Shown: positions 1 through 11,933, counted from the stretch's first letter. The stretch is 64,000 nucleotides of DNA from Gyrodactylus bullatarudis (GCA_012064415.1 SSNU01000173.1:186455-250454); one strand, 5' to 3'. Translations and numbers: made by a program. The notes: generated by a model not told the origin, from the letters alone.

Positions 1-563
1 ATCTTTTGCATAATAAACTGGTAATCCAATTTGACTTCGACGTCAACAACATCACATACATATGTTGTTTCAGGAATCTCTAAATTTCCTATCAAGATAG
101 CACACTTTGAGCAGTTATTGATTTTACTCTCATCTATTTGAATAAAAATAGGTTTTTGCAAGATGTAGTTTTTGATTCTCGAAACTTCCTCGTTGAAAAA
201 AACATCAAGATGAGTTCTTGCTGACACGCTGGAAAATGACTTGTATCCAAGTTGTTTGAAAGTTTCTTTGATCGCAGGATGGTCGAGTTTATGTAGAGGT
301 ATTCCAGCTTTCAAAAAACCCTCAGCAATGATTTTTCCGACATCCGACTTTTTCTCTGCATGTAGAGCAGTTTGCTTAGATGATCGTTCGATTGAGTCTT
401 TGTGCTTCTGGGTTCCAAAATGCTTGATAATGCAGTCCTTCTTTGACGCTTTGAAGGTTGAAGGACAAATTTTGCAATTGATATATCCAGGATTAAAACG
501 GTCGACTTCAAAAGAAGATCCAAAACTATCTACGAGCTTGAGAACACTCCTTGGGATAGACAT
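1..563 (-). mobile_element. hAT-type transposase / CGBP1-like N-terminus, truncated by window edge
   Basis: An uninterrupted minus-strand frame of 187 codons runs from an ATG at 563 to the left edge, so the 3' part is outside the window. Near residues 32-54 a BED-like zinc finger is visible: Cys-x2-Cys in NCKICP, then His-x5-His in KHFGTQKH. It is followed by a helical stretch (KIIAEGFLKAGIPLHKLDHP) typical of CGG-binding-protein-1-like and ZBED/hAT transposases, and by an Asp in FIQIDESK that sits where hAT enzymes carry the first catalytic Asp. The family cuts and pastes DNA, leaving 8-bp duplications. No terminal repeat could be seen here. The frame has no stops, so this copy may be young or domesticated. 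A CGBP1-like host gene is the alternative reading. Confidence 0.7.
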
Positions 564-925
564 GAGAGTAATAAAAACTATAAGCTAACAATGGGTATTA
601 ACCCCTAATTAGAATTAAAATTTTATCCAATGAAATCAGGAACTATTTAGATAAGAAAAGCCTAGTAACAAGTTATAGAAATATCTTACAAATGAAATGT
701 TTTTCGATAAAAATGAGATTGAAATCTTAGGGAAAACGGCATAGTGATTAGAAAATAAAAAAAATATAAAAATAGCAAAAAAATAGCAAATTTTGTAAAA
801 TAGCAAAAAAAGCAAATTTTATTCGAGAACTAAAGGTAATTAGAATTTCAAATAAAGTGATTTATGATGAGAGGAAGATTCTGTGCACGATATTAAAATT
901 AGCAAAATTTAGCATTTTTACCGCC
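564..925. other. A-rich spacer, no gene seen
   Basis: This stretch is dominated by A runs. Between about 760 and 825 it holds short imperfect reiterations of a TAGCAAA-like unit. I see no coding frame, RNA gene or inverted repeat in it. Confidence 0.5.
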
Positions 926-1219
926 CTACTGATCAGGCAGCTTATTTGAATTTTGATAAGGTTTGACGGATTTGGCGGAACTAGATGATTTAGGGTGATT
1001 AATAGATTTAGAGCGAACGGCATTATTATTTGAATCTCTTAGCACTACAGGAGAAGTTTGCTTAGTAATTCCAGGAGATGATAAAGAATTTGAGAGGTTG
1101 GAAATTATTTTATCTTGCTGAGCAATAATAACATCCTTCGAGGAGATAAAATTTTTTAGTTCAGCTATAATTAGACGAAATTCATCGAGAGAGGATACAG
1201 AGGAGTTCAAATCGAGCAC
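926..1219 (-). pseudogene. retroelement ORF1-like scrap
   Basis: A 97-codon minus-strand frame opens with a GTG codon, not ATG, and stays open upstream into the inverted repeat at 1238-1260. The product has a short heptad-like acidic/hydrophobic segment followed by a Ser/Lys-rich tail with runs such as KSSSSAKSVKP. That is the style of the first ORF of non-LTR elements, but no diagnostic motif is present. It is best read as a fragment cut by insertion of the neighbouring mariner-like element. Confidence 0.3.
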
Positions 1220-1237
1220 CTTTTTTTCTTGGTGTAC

Positions 1238-1525
1238 AGTTTTGAGGGTAATGTTTACCCAGACCCACCCACCCCTTTCAAACCTTTAGCCTGAATTTTT
1301 ATGGACAAGATTTTTGAACGAAAATCGCATAACTTGCAGGTGAGAGAAGAGAAGCTATTTTTAATTTCTTTTTATTTTCTTTCTTAAGAATCTTTTGGTT
1401 TTCCTTCAGTAATCAACCCACCCCTCTAAACAGTTGGAGGCAAAAAGCGCACAAGAACTCACGTAGATCTGGATTGTAAGGGCTTGAACATAATGTAGAA
1501 TAGGGTAAACATTACCCTCAAAACT
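1238..1525. mobile_element. mariner-like MITE with 23-bp perfect terminal inverted repeats
   Basis: Positions 1238-1260 and 1503-1525 are exact reverse complements; the inner part reads GGGTAATGTTTACCC on the left. A TA dinucleotide lies just outside the left arm at 1235-1236. The interior is C-rich just inside the left end (ACCCACCCACCCC) and has no ORF. Short size, perfect ends and lack of coding capacity fit a non-autonomous Tc1/mariner-type element. The right TA is not obvious. Confidence 0.6.
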
Positions 1526-2131
1526 CTGCAACAAGAGGGGAGAGAGTCAGAGTTGTATCCCATCAAAGTCAAGCCCTTCACAAGAAAGCTTTGGAATTCA
1601 GATGATTTTTAAGAAAAGAAATGTTTGCGGATAAAACTCAAAATTGATTTTAGACAGCCACTGATGTTTTCTGTTAAGTTTTTTCATAGAAACAAATAGT
1701 GGAAAGGTATATAATTTTTGATTCTCAATCGAATGGTATAAATTTTATCGATGAATTATGAAAAATGCTCAAAATCGTAATCTTTGAAATGTTTGGTATA
1801 TGGTAGATTAATGCATATCAAGCCTAAATATGAGGTCGTTTCAATTATATGACTGAAAAAAAAATTGGAAAAATTATGATATAAAGTAGAGGCTGGGATT
1901 CTTTAATTCGAATTTTAATACGACTACTTTATAGTAGAGGGTCGATTATTTTTTATTGAGTTGGTCTTTTCTAAATACAATTGTTAGAGAATTCACTGTT
2001 TAATTAAATCTGAAAATTTCAAATTGAAAATTTTTCTAAGCATGTACTAAACGAACATATTATCTAGCTCTGTTTGTTTATTTAATTGTAACTTTGGTTT
2101 CTATTCAATTGAACATAAACAGATAATTGCG
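1526..2131. promoter_or_regulatory. upstream region of kintoun
   Basis: No coding frame is seen here. The stretch is very A+T-rich and leads to the kintoun start codon at 2132. No TATA box can be singled out from the background. Confidence 0.35.
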
Positions 2132-5100
2132 ATGCAAGATAGTTTAGATGAATCCATTAAAAAATTAGATATAAGCCCTGATGAAATGAAGCGTCTTTCT
2201 AATTGCTTCAAAAATCCAGAGTTTAAAACCTTATTTAGTGAATATCTCGATGAAATATCTGACCCTAAAATCTTTGAAAAGTAGTTTTGCATAGATTTTA
2301 AAACTTAAATTTTTATAGATACGAAAAGGAAATAACTGAATATGAAAAACAGTATGGTGTTAATACAAAATTTGTAAACAGTATCCCTCAATTTGTGATC
2401 AAGACGAAACATTGGGATGATAATATTGAGAATCCTATTAAAATTTTTATAAACGTCTGTTCATCTACTGCTATCGACCCGCCAAAGTTTGAGAGATCAG
2501 TACTAGGATCAGACTGTTCCCTTCCTCATTGCTATTCACCTCTCAGAAAAGTAATGGAAAAGGGAGAAAGTGTCAAGATAGCTGACGTGTCTTTCAATCC
2601 AGCCGTGTTCAATATTTCTTGCAAAAATAATGAATTTTTGAATTTTGTTAAGACAACTGCCTTTGAAACTATCGTTATCAAGTATAAATTGAATCCAGGT
2701 CTCACACAAGAGTTTGCAAGAGCATTTTCATCCAAGGCACCTGATGAGAGAAAATCAATTCTAATGAATTCTTTTCACACTTTGAAAGGAGTCAAATCCA
2801 AGGGTAATGTACAGTCCTGTGTATTGAGGAGTAGTGCTCCAGATTCTAAACAACTCAATGAATTGGATGAAAAACTGAAACCTCCCTTTCTCAAAAAAGT
2901 CCAGCCTGAAGCTAAAAATGATGTTAAAAATGAATCTGAGCCAACCTACAAAATTGTGTACGGGAATAACTTTGAGCTGACCAACTTTGCAAACAGTCCT
3001 AATATACAGCCCACTATTAATAGACCAGAATATATTAAAGTTGAAATCGATTTACCCGAATTTGAGAATGCAAAGCAATTCGATCTTGATATATTTGCTG
3101 AAAGACTCCAGTTCAAAGTAAAACAATCATTTTTTGACATATAAATCCATAGATCTATCTCAAATACTTTTTATCTTTATAGAGCTTTAAGCCGAAGGAG
3201 TATCACCTGGATCTCACATTGAAATATGCAATTGATGAAAATTGTGTTGAAGCTATATTTGATAAATCCACTCAAAAGTTGTCTGTTAAAATGCCGTTGA
3301 TAATTCAAAAAAGTACGTCAAATTTGAGATTAATTTATCCTATTGATTTTTACTGAATTTCATTAATTATTCTATTGCGTTGATGCTATTTTATTCACCT
3401 GTGAAAATGGATATTTTTGTAAAGTTTACTTCATTTTCTCAAATGTATGTTTTTTTCCCTTACAATTTCCTCACATAAAGATTTTTTAATGTGTACCAGC
3501 GGAATGTTCAACTTTTACAGAGTGTATCCTTATTGCTCCCTTGATACAGATTTGAGCCAAGTATCCTTATTCTTTAATAATTATTAATTAACCTTGTACA
3601 ATCAGTTAGTGTGTTAATTGTTAAAACTAATTATTATTAGTGGTAGTAATACTGTTGAAGTTTATTCTAGCCAATAAGAATTCTCCTTTCATTCTATATA
3701 TTATACATATATGGTGTTTCTCTCTATCCTTTTCAACGAATTACCATATTCCATGAATAATATTCTCAATTTTTAAAATCGTTTCTGCATTTATTTCATT
3801 GTTTCTCTTAAGAGAATAATAATTTCGAGAGAAAAATGTCACCCGGTCGTTTTAGTGTTGCTCCGACCAGTCTGGCCAAAGAACAACCTGTTACCCTTTC
3901 TGATAGACTAAATAAGTGTGAGTTTTACAAAATAATCTCTTACATCTCTAGCAATGCAATTATGTGCCAATTTTTCCCTCTTCTTAGGTCACGAGAATAA
4001 TGAAAATTCGATAGATTTAAAGTGTATTAAAATTGAAGAGGTAAATCAATTACATTTGGAACTAAGCAAAGATTCGTGAGTGTTAGACAATTTTCACATT
4101 GATTTTCTAACATTTTTTATCAATTTTATTCTTTTAGGGACCTCTTGCCAATCAAGTTATTCCAGGACACCTCGACATTTTCAGTAATGCTCTGTGTTAA
4201 ACAAGTCATCCGCGATTCCATTGTGATTAACTGGACAAAGAGGAAAATTTCCAAAAGTGACTTTAAACACGTCTTCTCTTCCATAAAAAATGATACTGGG
4301 ATAATTTCCTTCCCTTCGCATTTCATGTCTATTCAGGTGAGTGTTTTAATAGTGTGAAATTTATTCTGAATTAATGTCCTGAGATTTTACAATCTTTAAA
4401 TTTTTCTAGTCTATTTCCCAGTCCACTGCTTTAATCAAATGATTTTCAATGCGGTTTCTAAGAATAATTACATTTTATTACAGAAAATAGTTGTCGAAAA
4501 TATCAGACATATTTTTTACGTAAACTTAACATTGCTACTTACTAAGGGTAACTATGCCTAAATTAAAACACATTCTGTCTAATTTATTCCTTTAATGAAT
4601 AGTGAAAAAAACTATTTATACACTCGATTCATATCGGGCTGTCTGATGAGATTTTAATCCCCAAAGTTAAGAAGATGATCCTGATTTATTTGAACCCTTT
4701 CACGCTAGCTAGTTTGGCTTTTGATGAATAAAAGTTAATTTGCAAAAATTAAATGAAAATGGTATTAGATTATGAAATGTATCAGACTGATGAGTCTGCC
4801 CGAAAAAAGGCCTTCTTTATTTATTTAAAAATTCATGTTGGGAATAATTGACTTTAGATTTCTGAGGCTGATATTAATTAATTCTGCGTCAAATTAAAAT
4901 TTCTATCCAATGAAAAAACAAATCAAATAAACTTGTTTAAATATTCTCTGATTCAAATATTCTATTTTTGTTTGACCTTCTATATAATAGTTCTTATGTG
5001 TGTCTCTACATTTATTATTGAAAATGAATCAAATAAACCTTTGATTAAAAATAAGTAATCAAATTCACAATTTACAGGTTAAATCTCAGCCAAACAATTC

Positions 5101-8100
5101 AAATAATGAGGAAGAAAAGAAAATTCAAAATTTTGGAATTATCCTTGAATTTCCTGCCTTGCGCAAGGACCTCGAGACTGATTTTGACGAGGCAGATGAA
5201 TATGGCCAAAATAGTCCATTTCTAATGTTGGGAGATAAGGTGGAGTTGATGTTTGCATCATGGTCATTTAGAAACGTCGTGTTAGTATTCAAGAAGCCGA
5301 TGATAAACAAGGAATCCTTCTTCTGGTCATCTGTAGCCTCGGGTAGAACCCTAGATTCTGGTCTGTTGATAACACAATTTCATGGGATCAATTCAGCCTT
5401 TAAATCTGTCGACTCTGAGCAAGATAGCGGATTTAAGAAAATTCTTGAGAATAATCTTACAAATTTTCCCCTCATTGATGGTAACAAATCTCGTAAACTC
5501 TCGGATTCAATAAAACTGCCAAATTATACTCAAAAGAACAATATCAAAGGTATCCTGAAGAGGAGAACATTTTCCGGTTCGTTTCTCATTACCCTTTATT
5601 TTAACCCTTTCAATACCGTGGCTACATTTAACGATAAAAATTCTTTTTTTTTGTTAATTTATTTAGGTAAATTTCAATTCCTTCATCATTGAGTTCATAA
5701 AATATCGATAAACTGCTCTTTTCAACAACCTATTTTTCATTTCTCTAGCATAAATTTAAGATCATGATCCCTGACACTGAAAAATGAAGAAATGATGCAT
5801 AATTCAAAGTGGTGTTTTGTCGAAAGTATTATATATAACATGACAGAAATTTTATATGTTCTTACTCATAGTGTAAACTAACTATAATCGAATTATCTCC
5901 TATCAAAACTTATTAGGGGCTTAGCTATTTTGATCTTAGTCTTGTATCCAATTGGCTACATTGGTATTGTAGGTATATAAAAATTGACCACCTCAGAAAC
6001 GAAAAATTTTTTTTCTTACTTTTTGTCTCAACAAAATACTGAAGAACATCATTTTATTTACATTATAACGGAAAAATTTAGATTCAACAAAAAATTTCAT
6101 GATAAAGAACAGCTTATCAAAAATTTAAATAGGATTGATCCTAACTATGATCGCCTGTTCAAAATTCGATCCCTACTTGGTCTTTAGAAAAGATTTTCCT
6201 GCGAACTTTGGTATATCTGATCAAGCAATGAATGAACACATAATCTTCATATTCAAGATAGGCTTTGAACAGAACTCATCAAATAACCTTATGAAACAGG
6301 GAACTAAAATATTATCCCGAAACGGCACTAACAGAATTGATGCATGATTTTTTTGTGAATCTAGAGTCATGGATGATACCAAACTAATCAATCATTCATT
6401 CGATACTGTTTTCAACTCAGTAGAAAAAAGCTAGATCTAATGCTATTCTCAACGACGGTTTTTAAAAATCTACTCTCTAATATTCGAGTAAAATGAATCG
6501 GGAATTTCAGCGAGATAAAGTCTACAAATAAACATGAGATTTATAGAGTTCCAAGAAACAATAAAGGAAGGTGTTCAATTTGTAAAGTTTTTACTCCCGT
6601 AAAATGCCTACAATGTAAAAGCTTTTTTTATCTCCTGGAGAAACGAAATTGCTTCTCAAATCATGCAAATATAAAATAAATACTCATATAATGTATATTA
6701 GATATTAGCCCGGAATTAGAAAAATATCTAGCTCAATTAAATGGATAGAATATTTGAATACCAATGTATTGTGAATGAAAAATAATTATGGAAGAAAAAA
6801 AAATCATTCTTCTAACTCAATTTTTTGAAAAGTCAAATTTTACCACCTTACAGTACCAATGTAGCTATATGGAACATGCCAAATTTATGATCTAGATCAT
6901 GAAATATTTTTTTGATTTTTTTCACATAATCATCTGAATCATAAGAAGATCGAACTGTGAAATTTTGAAAGAAATCGCATCAAATTTATCGAGTTGGTAT
7001 TGAAAGGGTTAACCTAAATTTTATAACATTGCTGTCTTGAGTTAATAGATTCTTGAGATTCTCACAATTGACGCTTTCAATGGATTAGTAAAAGTTGTAT
7101 AAAAACTCATCTAAATTTAACCCCGAATAATATTTCAGTGTGATGTTCTTCATCCAATGGTTCTAATTATAGTTAAAAACGAGGACTTTTAAAACTTTTT
7201 TTCATAGAAAGCTTCATTTTTAAAAATTTCATGCACTCAAATTTTGGGTATCCGACCAAAATTTTTAAGATGCAGTGTTCATGAAAAATATATAAACCTA
7301 ATCTATGTGTTCAGAAAAATTACTCTTTTAATCTTCTATCTTGGCCTATTTGAGCTTTTTTCACTTTTCTCTCCACTGTTTTTATTTATTGACGAATTTT
7401 TAAAGTATTGCCACTCGATGATGCTCTGAGAAATTTACATTTGGTCTTAATATATCTTATTTCAACAACATGAATTCTTTCTGATTGCCCTTCTCATGAG
7501 CGATCAACTCTCAGTTTTTATAGGTCCCTGAGATAAATTTGAAGAAATCTTTCTCATTGCTTATTATAATTAATATTTTTAAATTTGATTTTTCGCATGC
7601 ATTATTTTCATTGAAAGATTTGTCAATAAATTCACATTCTCTAGACTCATGAAAACCATGATGCTGCAATTTATTTAATTTTCTATGAAAATAAAGGTGA
7701 TGACAGCACTGATTAGTGGGTGTAGGAGAAATTCTTCATCAATCACAATAAACCAAATAGGTGTGTTTTCAGAAAAACTACGCTTTTAATTCCAATTGCC
7801 CTGCCCCCTATGTTGAGCTTTCTCACCATTTTCTCTTCCAGCTCATTTTTTTCTTCAACTTTTACTACACTTGATTTCTTTCAAATTATTATTTACAATT
7901 AATTTTAAACTTTATCATTATTTATCTACAATTATTTCGTTCTAGCTGCTTAGGTAATATATCCCACAGGTTCATCTTATTTGGTATGCCAAAATGCGAG
8001 AGGTCCTAGGCTCAAATCCCAGTTTGTGGCATACGGACGAGTCCCAAAAGAGGACGAAACGCACGTATATGTCTACCAAAGATGTATACTTGGATTATTT

Positions 8101-11100
8101 CTAAATGCTCTTAGAGTTTCCTTCGTACTAGTCACGGTGGGATCCATTTCTAAGCTGTAAAATTTAGCGACATGGGTTAATCCGTTACCAAATAAGACGA
8201 ATCTGTAGGATATTTCACCTAAGCACCTAGAACGAAATAATTCTTGATAATCTTTATAACTATAGGTGCTGAACTGTTTATTTATCATTATTAATTTGAT
8301 GAACCATACAACAGTGTTCTAGGATGACTTTTCTAGCTCTATTTTGTTTTGAGGCATGTTTTGAAAAGTCTGAATTTTTCAATTTGGCGCTCAATGAATT
8401 CTCACAATGTAACCACTGAAATCAGGAATATTTTGGTCATTATAGAAGAGTTTTCAACTATTTTTACATGAAAAATAGTCATCATGGTAAAATTCGATAT
8501 TTCATGATTTCTGTGGGAGATGATAGGAAAATTGGGCATTAACATAACGTAGAATGATTTTTTCCCTTCAAAAATATCCCAAAATACCAAGTACCCTTGT
8601 GAGTAAATACAGTGAATAAAAATCCTTTATTTATATATTTAAATTCGATTGATAATATTTACGAAAAGCTATTATCCTATGTACTTGTAAATTGAATTTT
8701 GAAATGAATTTCTTTTCTTTTAGAATGTGATGATAGCAATGTATTCGATTTGCACATTGAGTCAATAAAGTCTCCCGGTGTAGCTGAGATAACACCCATT
8801 TGTGAAAAGTGTGGCATAAAAGATATTCTCATCTCTAATCAAGAAGCAAATAACTCAGTCAAGGCTGATTCTCCTATACATTCCAATTCGCTTTCACTAA
8901 ATGGCTCATTGATCAACAGCCCTAATGATGAAGGCTCTAAATCTATTTTGTAAGTATTTTTGCATTGTCTGTTAATTTTCTTATCGGATCTTAGAAATGA
9001 AATATGCAAAGTACCAATATTTTTCTCATCTGAAAAAAACAACTGATTAGTAAAATTTCTTGCCTTGATTGATCAAATTCATTTTCTAAGAATCAGAATC
9101 ATATTTAAAAATATATATATATTGATGGTAAACACAAACCAATTTTATGAAACCTATCTAAAGTTGATTTATATTATAATTTTGATCTATTAGTTATTTT
9201 TTGAATTCTATTACATTTTAATCTATAGAAAATGGCTTTTTCATGTGACCGAATTCTGGGGTATTATAATAATTATTATTGCGTAATCCATTTCTTTTGG
9301 AGTGAGAAGTTGGAAATTTGGCAAGAAAGTTTAATGGTGACAATAGGTTCCCTTGTCTAATTGTCTAATCTTGAATAATTAATTTACGATCATGCCCCCA
9401 AACCCTTTGAGATCGATAAAAATGTTCAATTCAATATTATAAGAGTAGGAATATTTAGTTGACAAAATAAATTTTCCCAACCTGGTATCAAAACTACAAG
9501 CTTTAATTCATTTTTATCAATTCTCCGGATCCCACTCAAACGAGAAGAATAAAACTCTGATACCAAAATTCTCTTGTCATATTTCCTCGTGATTATTCAT
9601 TTATTTGATTTATTCATTGCATAAATTTTCATATCTACTTCTTCTTCTCTTTTATATTCTCTCAGTTCAGAGAGTAGCGATGCAAAGATTGGAATCAAGG
9701 CTAGACGTCGTTTCTTCTCATATACATTTGATGAGAATGACATTTTCGATCTACCACTCAACTCACAATCTGAGAGTACCGAGGATATCAGTACAAAGCA
9801 TTCTTCAAAGTGTGTCTTCTTCCAGAAGCATGATGTCAAAATGGACTTTTGTCCGGAAGACAGTGTCTCCACTCTGCATCAGTCTATACAAAATAGAAAG
9901 TAAGTCATCATTTATCGACTCTTGCTTACTACTTATCCCCCTCTTTTTACTCAAACACATTTGAAAATTTTTCCTAGGATTTTATAGAAAATTTCATTCA
10001 TATTTGTTTTAAATTTTTAACCCTTAATGTCCCACTGTGCCTTTAAAGACACATATTACTTAAGCAACTCATTATTATAGATATAAGCCTAAGAAAATAA
10101 TAAATAAATAAGAAATTTGATTTTTTCCAAAAATTTAGTTTTTGTTTAAAACGTTTTTTTTTGAAAACCTATTCATCAAAGTCTCTTGAATAAAAAGTAA
10201 GATAAGTAATCACACTTTTAATATTCAATATGCGATCGCTTGAAACTTTCAAGATAGCCAATTTTTGGATCAAAAAATGACCGAATTTTTTGATCAATAA
10301 CTCCTTAAATAAAGATCGTTTTAAACAAAAATCAAATTTCTTTCAAGAATGATAGAGCTGAAATCTTTTCGTATGCCAGAAGATTAGTCGATTCCCTAAA
10401 CAAAGTATTTTCTGAGCCTACAATGAGATAATAATTAGTTGGTAAAATAATATGTGATAGAAATAACCCCATGGGACTTAGAGGACTAAATCTTCATCCG
10501 ACTAATTACGATGTAAAACTCTCTAGTACCAACCAAATTGGTTTATCCTTGTAAATTTAGAAATTCCTGGTTAATGACCTACAATTGATTGTGTTCAACC
10601 CTTGAATCACGAGACAAGTCTTTGATTAAAAAACAGATTTACTACAATTTTGATCAATAAACACTTATTTTTCTTGGAAATATCAGCCTGATTAAAAGCA
10701 TTAGTAGGAATTGTTTATGGAAGATCAGCAAGATTTGCTTCTTATGCATCCTAGGATATAAATGTAATTATTATTTTTCAAAGTTTATTTCCCTTACTCT
10801 GATTGGTCAGTTAATAAAATAATTATCATAATGCATTCTTCTATTCTCTTGTTATATATATATATCTTTTGAAAATATTGTTATCTATCTAATGTCCTTT
10901 GTTTCTTATTTAATTTGAAAGTTTATCAATCTTTTCATGATTTAGAAAGAAGGCAAAGTCACGTGAACGAAAACGGTTGAGCTCAACCAGTGAAGCTGAC
11001 GACATGAATCAAAAGTCAAGAAAATCAGGTGGACGCAGGAAAGGCAAATACTCCCTGGATCAAGCTCAAGAGGCCCAATTAACACAGGAAATGAAGGTAC

Positions 11101-11933
11101 TTACTTTAACTTTTTCTTTATTCCATTCAAGTTGAAGAATTAGCAAGGGTCGAAATTTTAACTACAAATCAAATCTTGGCTAGATTTTCAGCAAAAAAAG
11201 TATTTATCTCAATTAGACTTGTAATTAGAATCTCAAATTAGAAATTCCATCCATTGTTGAGAATTTCTTTTACCACTATAGCTATTAGGGCGAGTCGAAT
11301 AGTTTTTTTCTGAACAATGTTCAGGCTGCAATGTGAATCTGTTAGATCTAACTTGGAAAATACCATTTATGAAATTTATATTCTGAAATTTTTAATTTTC
11401 TGATACCTCAAAATCTCATTTTCCCAAACATCTTCAACATATCCCAAATTGATCGGAATTTTTTACTAGAATAGACAGTCCTGATTAAAAATATCTTACG
11501 AACCTATTTCTATTTAAAATTGCATTCATACAGCTCAAAATTTAGACTTTAATCGATTGTAGTAAAATAGTTGGCGCTAATTCAAAAAATTGGCTTTTTC
11601 AATTGTGATTTGGGGTATCTAAGAAAACATGGTATAATAGGAACTTTTTCTTCAATTTTTTCGATGCTTAATTGTGAAAATTCTATGAAAAATTATTAAA
11701 ATCACAGCGTTCAAGTCAAAAAAGGTGTATTGTTCCGTTGGGTTTATCGGACTGAGAAAATATTCTAGGAAATTTGCATCCCTAATAAAAAAATGTGCAA
11801 AAAATCAGTTTTTCACTCTGCATGAAATGAAATTCATGTAGAATGTACAATGTAGAAGAAATACATCACCCATGGAGAATAAAATTGCCTCTTTTGTTTG
11901 TAGGATTCCCTCAAGAACCTGCTCTTGAACTGA
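2132..11933 (+). CDS. DNAAF2: protein kintoun homologue (axonemal dynein assembly factor, PIH1 family)
   Basis: Exons 2132-2280, 2319-3117, 3183-3312, 3813-3917, 3988-4075, 4138-4336, 5078-5576, 8724-8949, 9666-9899, 10946-11096 and 11904-11933 join in frame to 869 residues, close to the vertebrate size. Kintoun acts in the cytoplasm with chaperones to preassemble axonemal dynein arms. The N-terminus (EYLDEISDPKIFEKYEKEI, then FVIKTK) and the following PIH1 block match the family. A CS-like p23 fold follows: TINRPEYIKVEIDLPEFENA, then YAIDEN, FDKSTQKLSVKMP. The tail has the kintoun signature GILKRRTFS and an SESSDAK segment, ending in a Lys/Arg-rich stretch. The first intron is 38 nt, whereas the intron after 5576 is 3.1 kb and full of repeats. 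The donor at 5577 (GTTCGT) is weak. AATAAA lies at 12061 and 12106. Confidence 0.92.
5605..7008 (+). mobile_element. piggyBac-family element, decayed and internally deleted
   Basis: The ends are exact 13-bp inverted repeats, CCCTTTCAATACC at 5605-5617 and its reverse complement at 6996-7008. Each is flanked by TTAA (5601-5604 and 7009-7012), the target duplication specific to piggyBac. Inside, broken frames at 5984-6187 and 6135-6347 match the transposase core (FNKKFHDKEQ, DRLFKIRSLL, RKDFPANFGISDQ). At about 6543-6670 a frame has the C-terminal cysteine-rich domain: RCSICK, VKCLQCK, RNCFSNH. Frameshifts and the 1.4-kb size, against about 2.4 kb for intact elements, show it is dead. It lies within a kintoun intron on the same strand. 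Confidence 0.85.
5953..6866. repeat. internal inverted repeats of the piggyBac relic
   Basis: A segment at 5953-5975 (GGCTACATTGGTATTGTAGG) recurs inverted, with a few changes, at 6843-6866 (rc: GCTACATTGGTACTGTAAGG). They lie well inside the terminal repeats. piggyBac is known to need internal inverted repeats near its ends, so these may be the equivalent, although they sit unusually far in. Confidence 0.6.
7244..7880. repeat. two diverged copies of a roughly 100-190 bp repeat
   Basis: A stretch around 7290-7385 (TTCAGAAAAATTACTCTTTT, then a pyrimidine-rich run) recurs in the same orientation at about 7768-7850 (TTCAGAAAAACTACGCTTTT). Neither copy codes. They look like remnants of a dispersed or tandem repeat in the kintoun intron. 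Confidence 0.4.
7934..8285 (+). mobile_element. SINE-like repeat, copy A, with hammerhead core
   Basis: The copy shares its body and 3' tail (TATAGGTGCTG) with copies near 35147 and 39640. Positions 7934-7965 and 8208-8238 are near-complementary inverted arms. Between them lie a degenerate B-box-like stretch (GGCTCAAATCC, about 8009-8019) and a hammerhead-type core (8027-8078). No protein frame of note is present, so this is a short non-autonomous retroelement. A Penelope-type pseudo-LTR, known to carry hammerheads, is the alternative. Confidence 0.6.
8027..8078 (+). ncRNA. hammerhead-like ribozyme motif in SINE copy A
   Basis: Stem II is intact: GTCC at 8041-8044 pairs with GGAC at 8052-8055, followed by CGAAA at 8055-8059. 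The first core box reads CGGACGAG (8034-8041) instead of CTGANGAG, one substitution in an invariant position. The flanks form stem I: TGG(ca)TA before the core pairs with TACCA at 8074-8078. A GTC cleavage triplet sits at 8071-8073, with a short imperfect stem III between. Layout is hammerhead type I. This copy is probably inactive. Confidence 0.55.
9105..9125. repeat. short AT dinucleotide run
   Basis: An alternating A/T tract lies in the kintoun intron. It is low complexity with no other signal. Confidence 0.5.
10017..10490. mobile_element. TTAA-bounded MITE (CCCTTA family), copy 1
   Basis: The element opens with TTAA then CCCTTAATGTCCCAC (10021 on), and its right end reads GGGACTTAGAGG near 10474-10485. 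These are diverged inverted repeats of the form CCCTTA...TCCCA. The interior has the family core TTGTTTAAAACG (about 10144) followed by a T run and GAAAACC, and no ORF. The TTAA flank and CCC start suggest mobilisation by a piggyBac-type transposase. Confidence 0.55.
11280..11880. repeat. dispersed repeat fragment
   Basis: Short phrases here (GAACAATGTTC, CTTTTTCAATTGTGATTTGG, TATCTAAGAAAAC) reappear in the same order near 36380-36720 in a FAK intron. They are two diverged copies of one repeat with no coding capacity. Confidence 0.4.
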
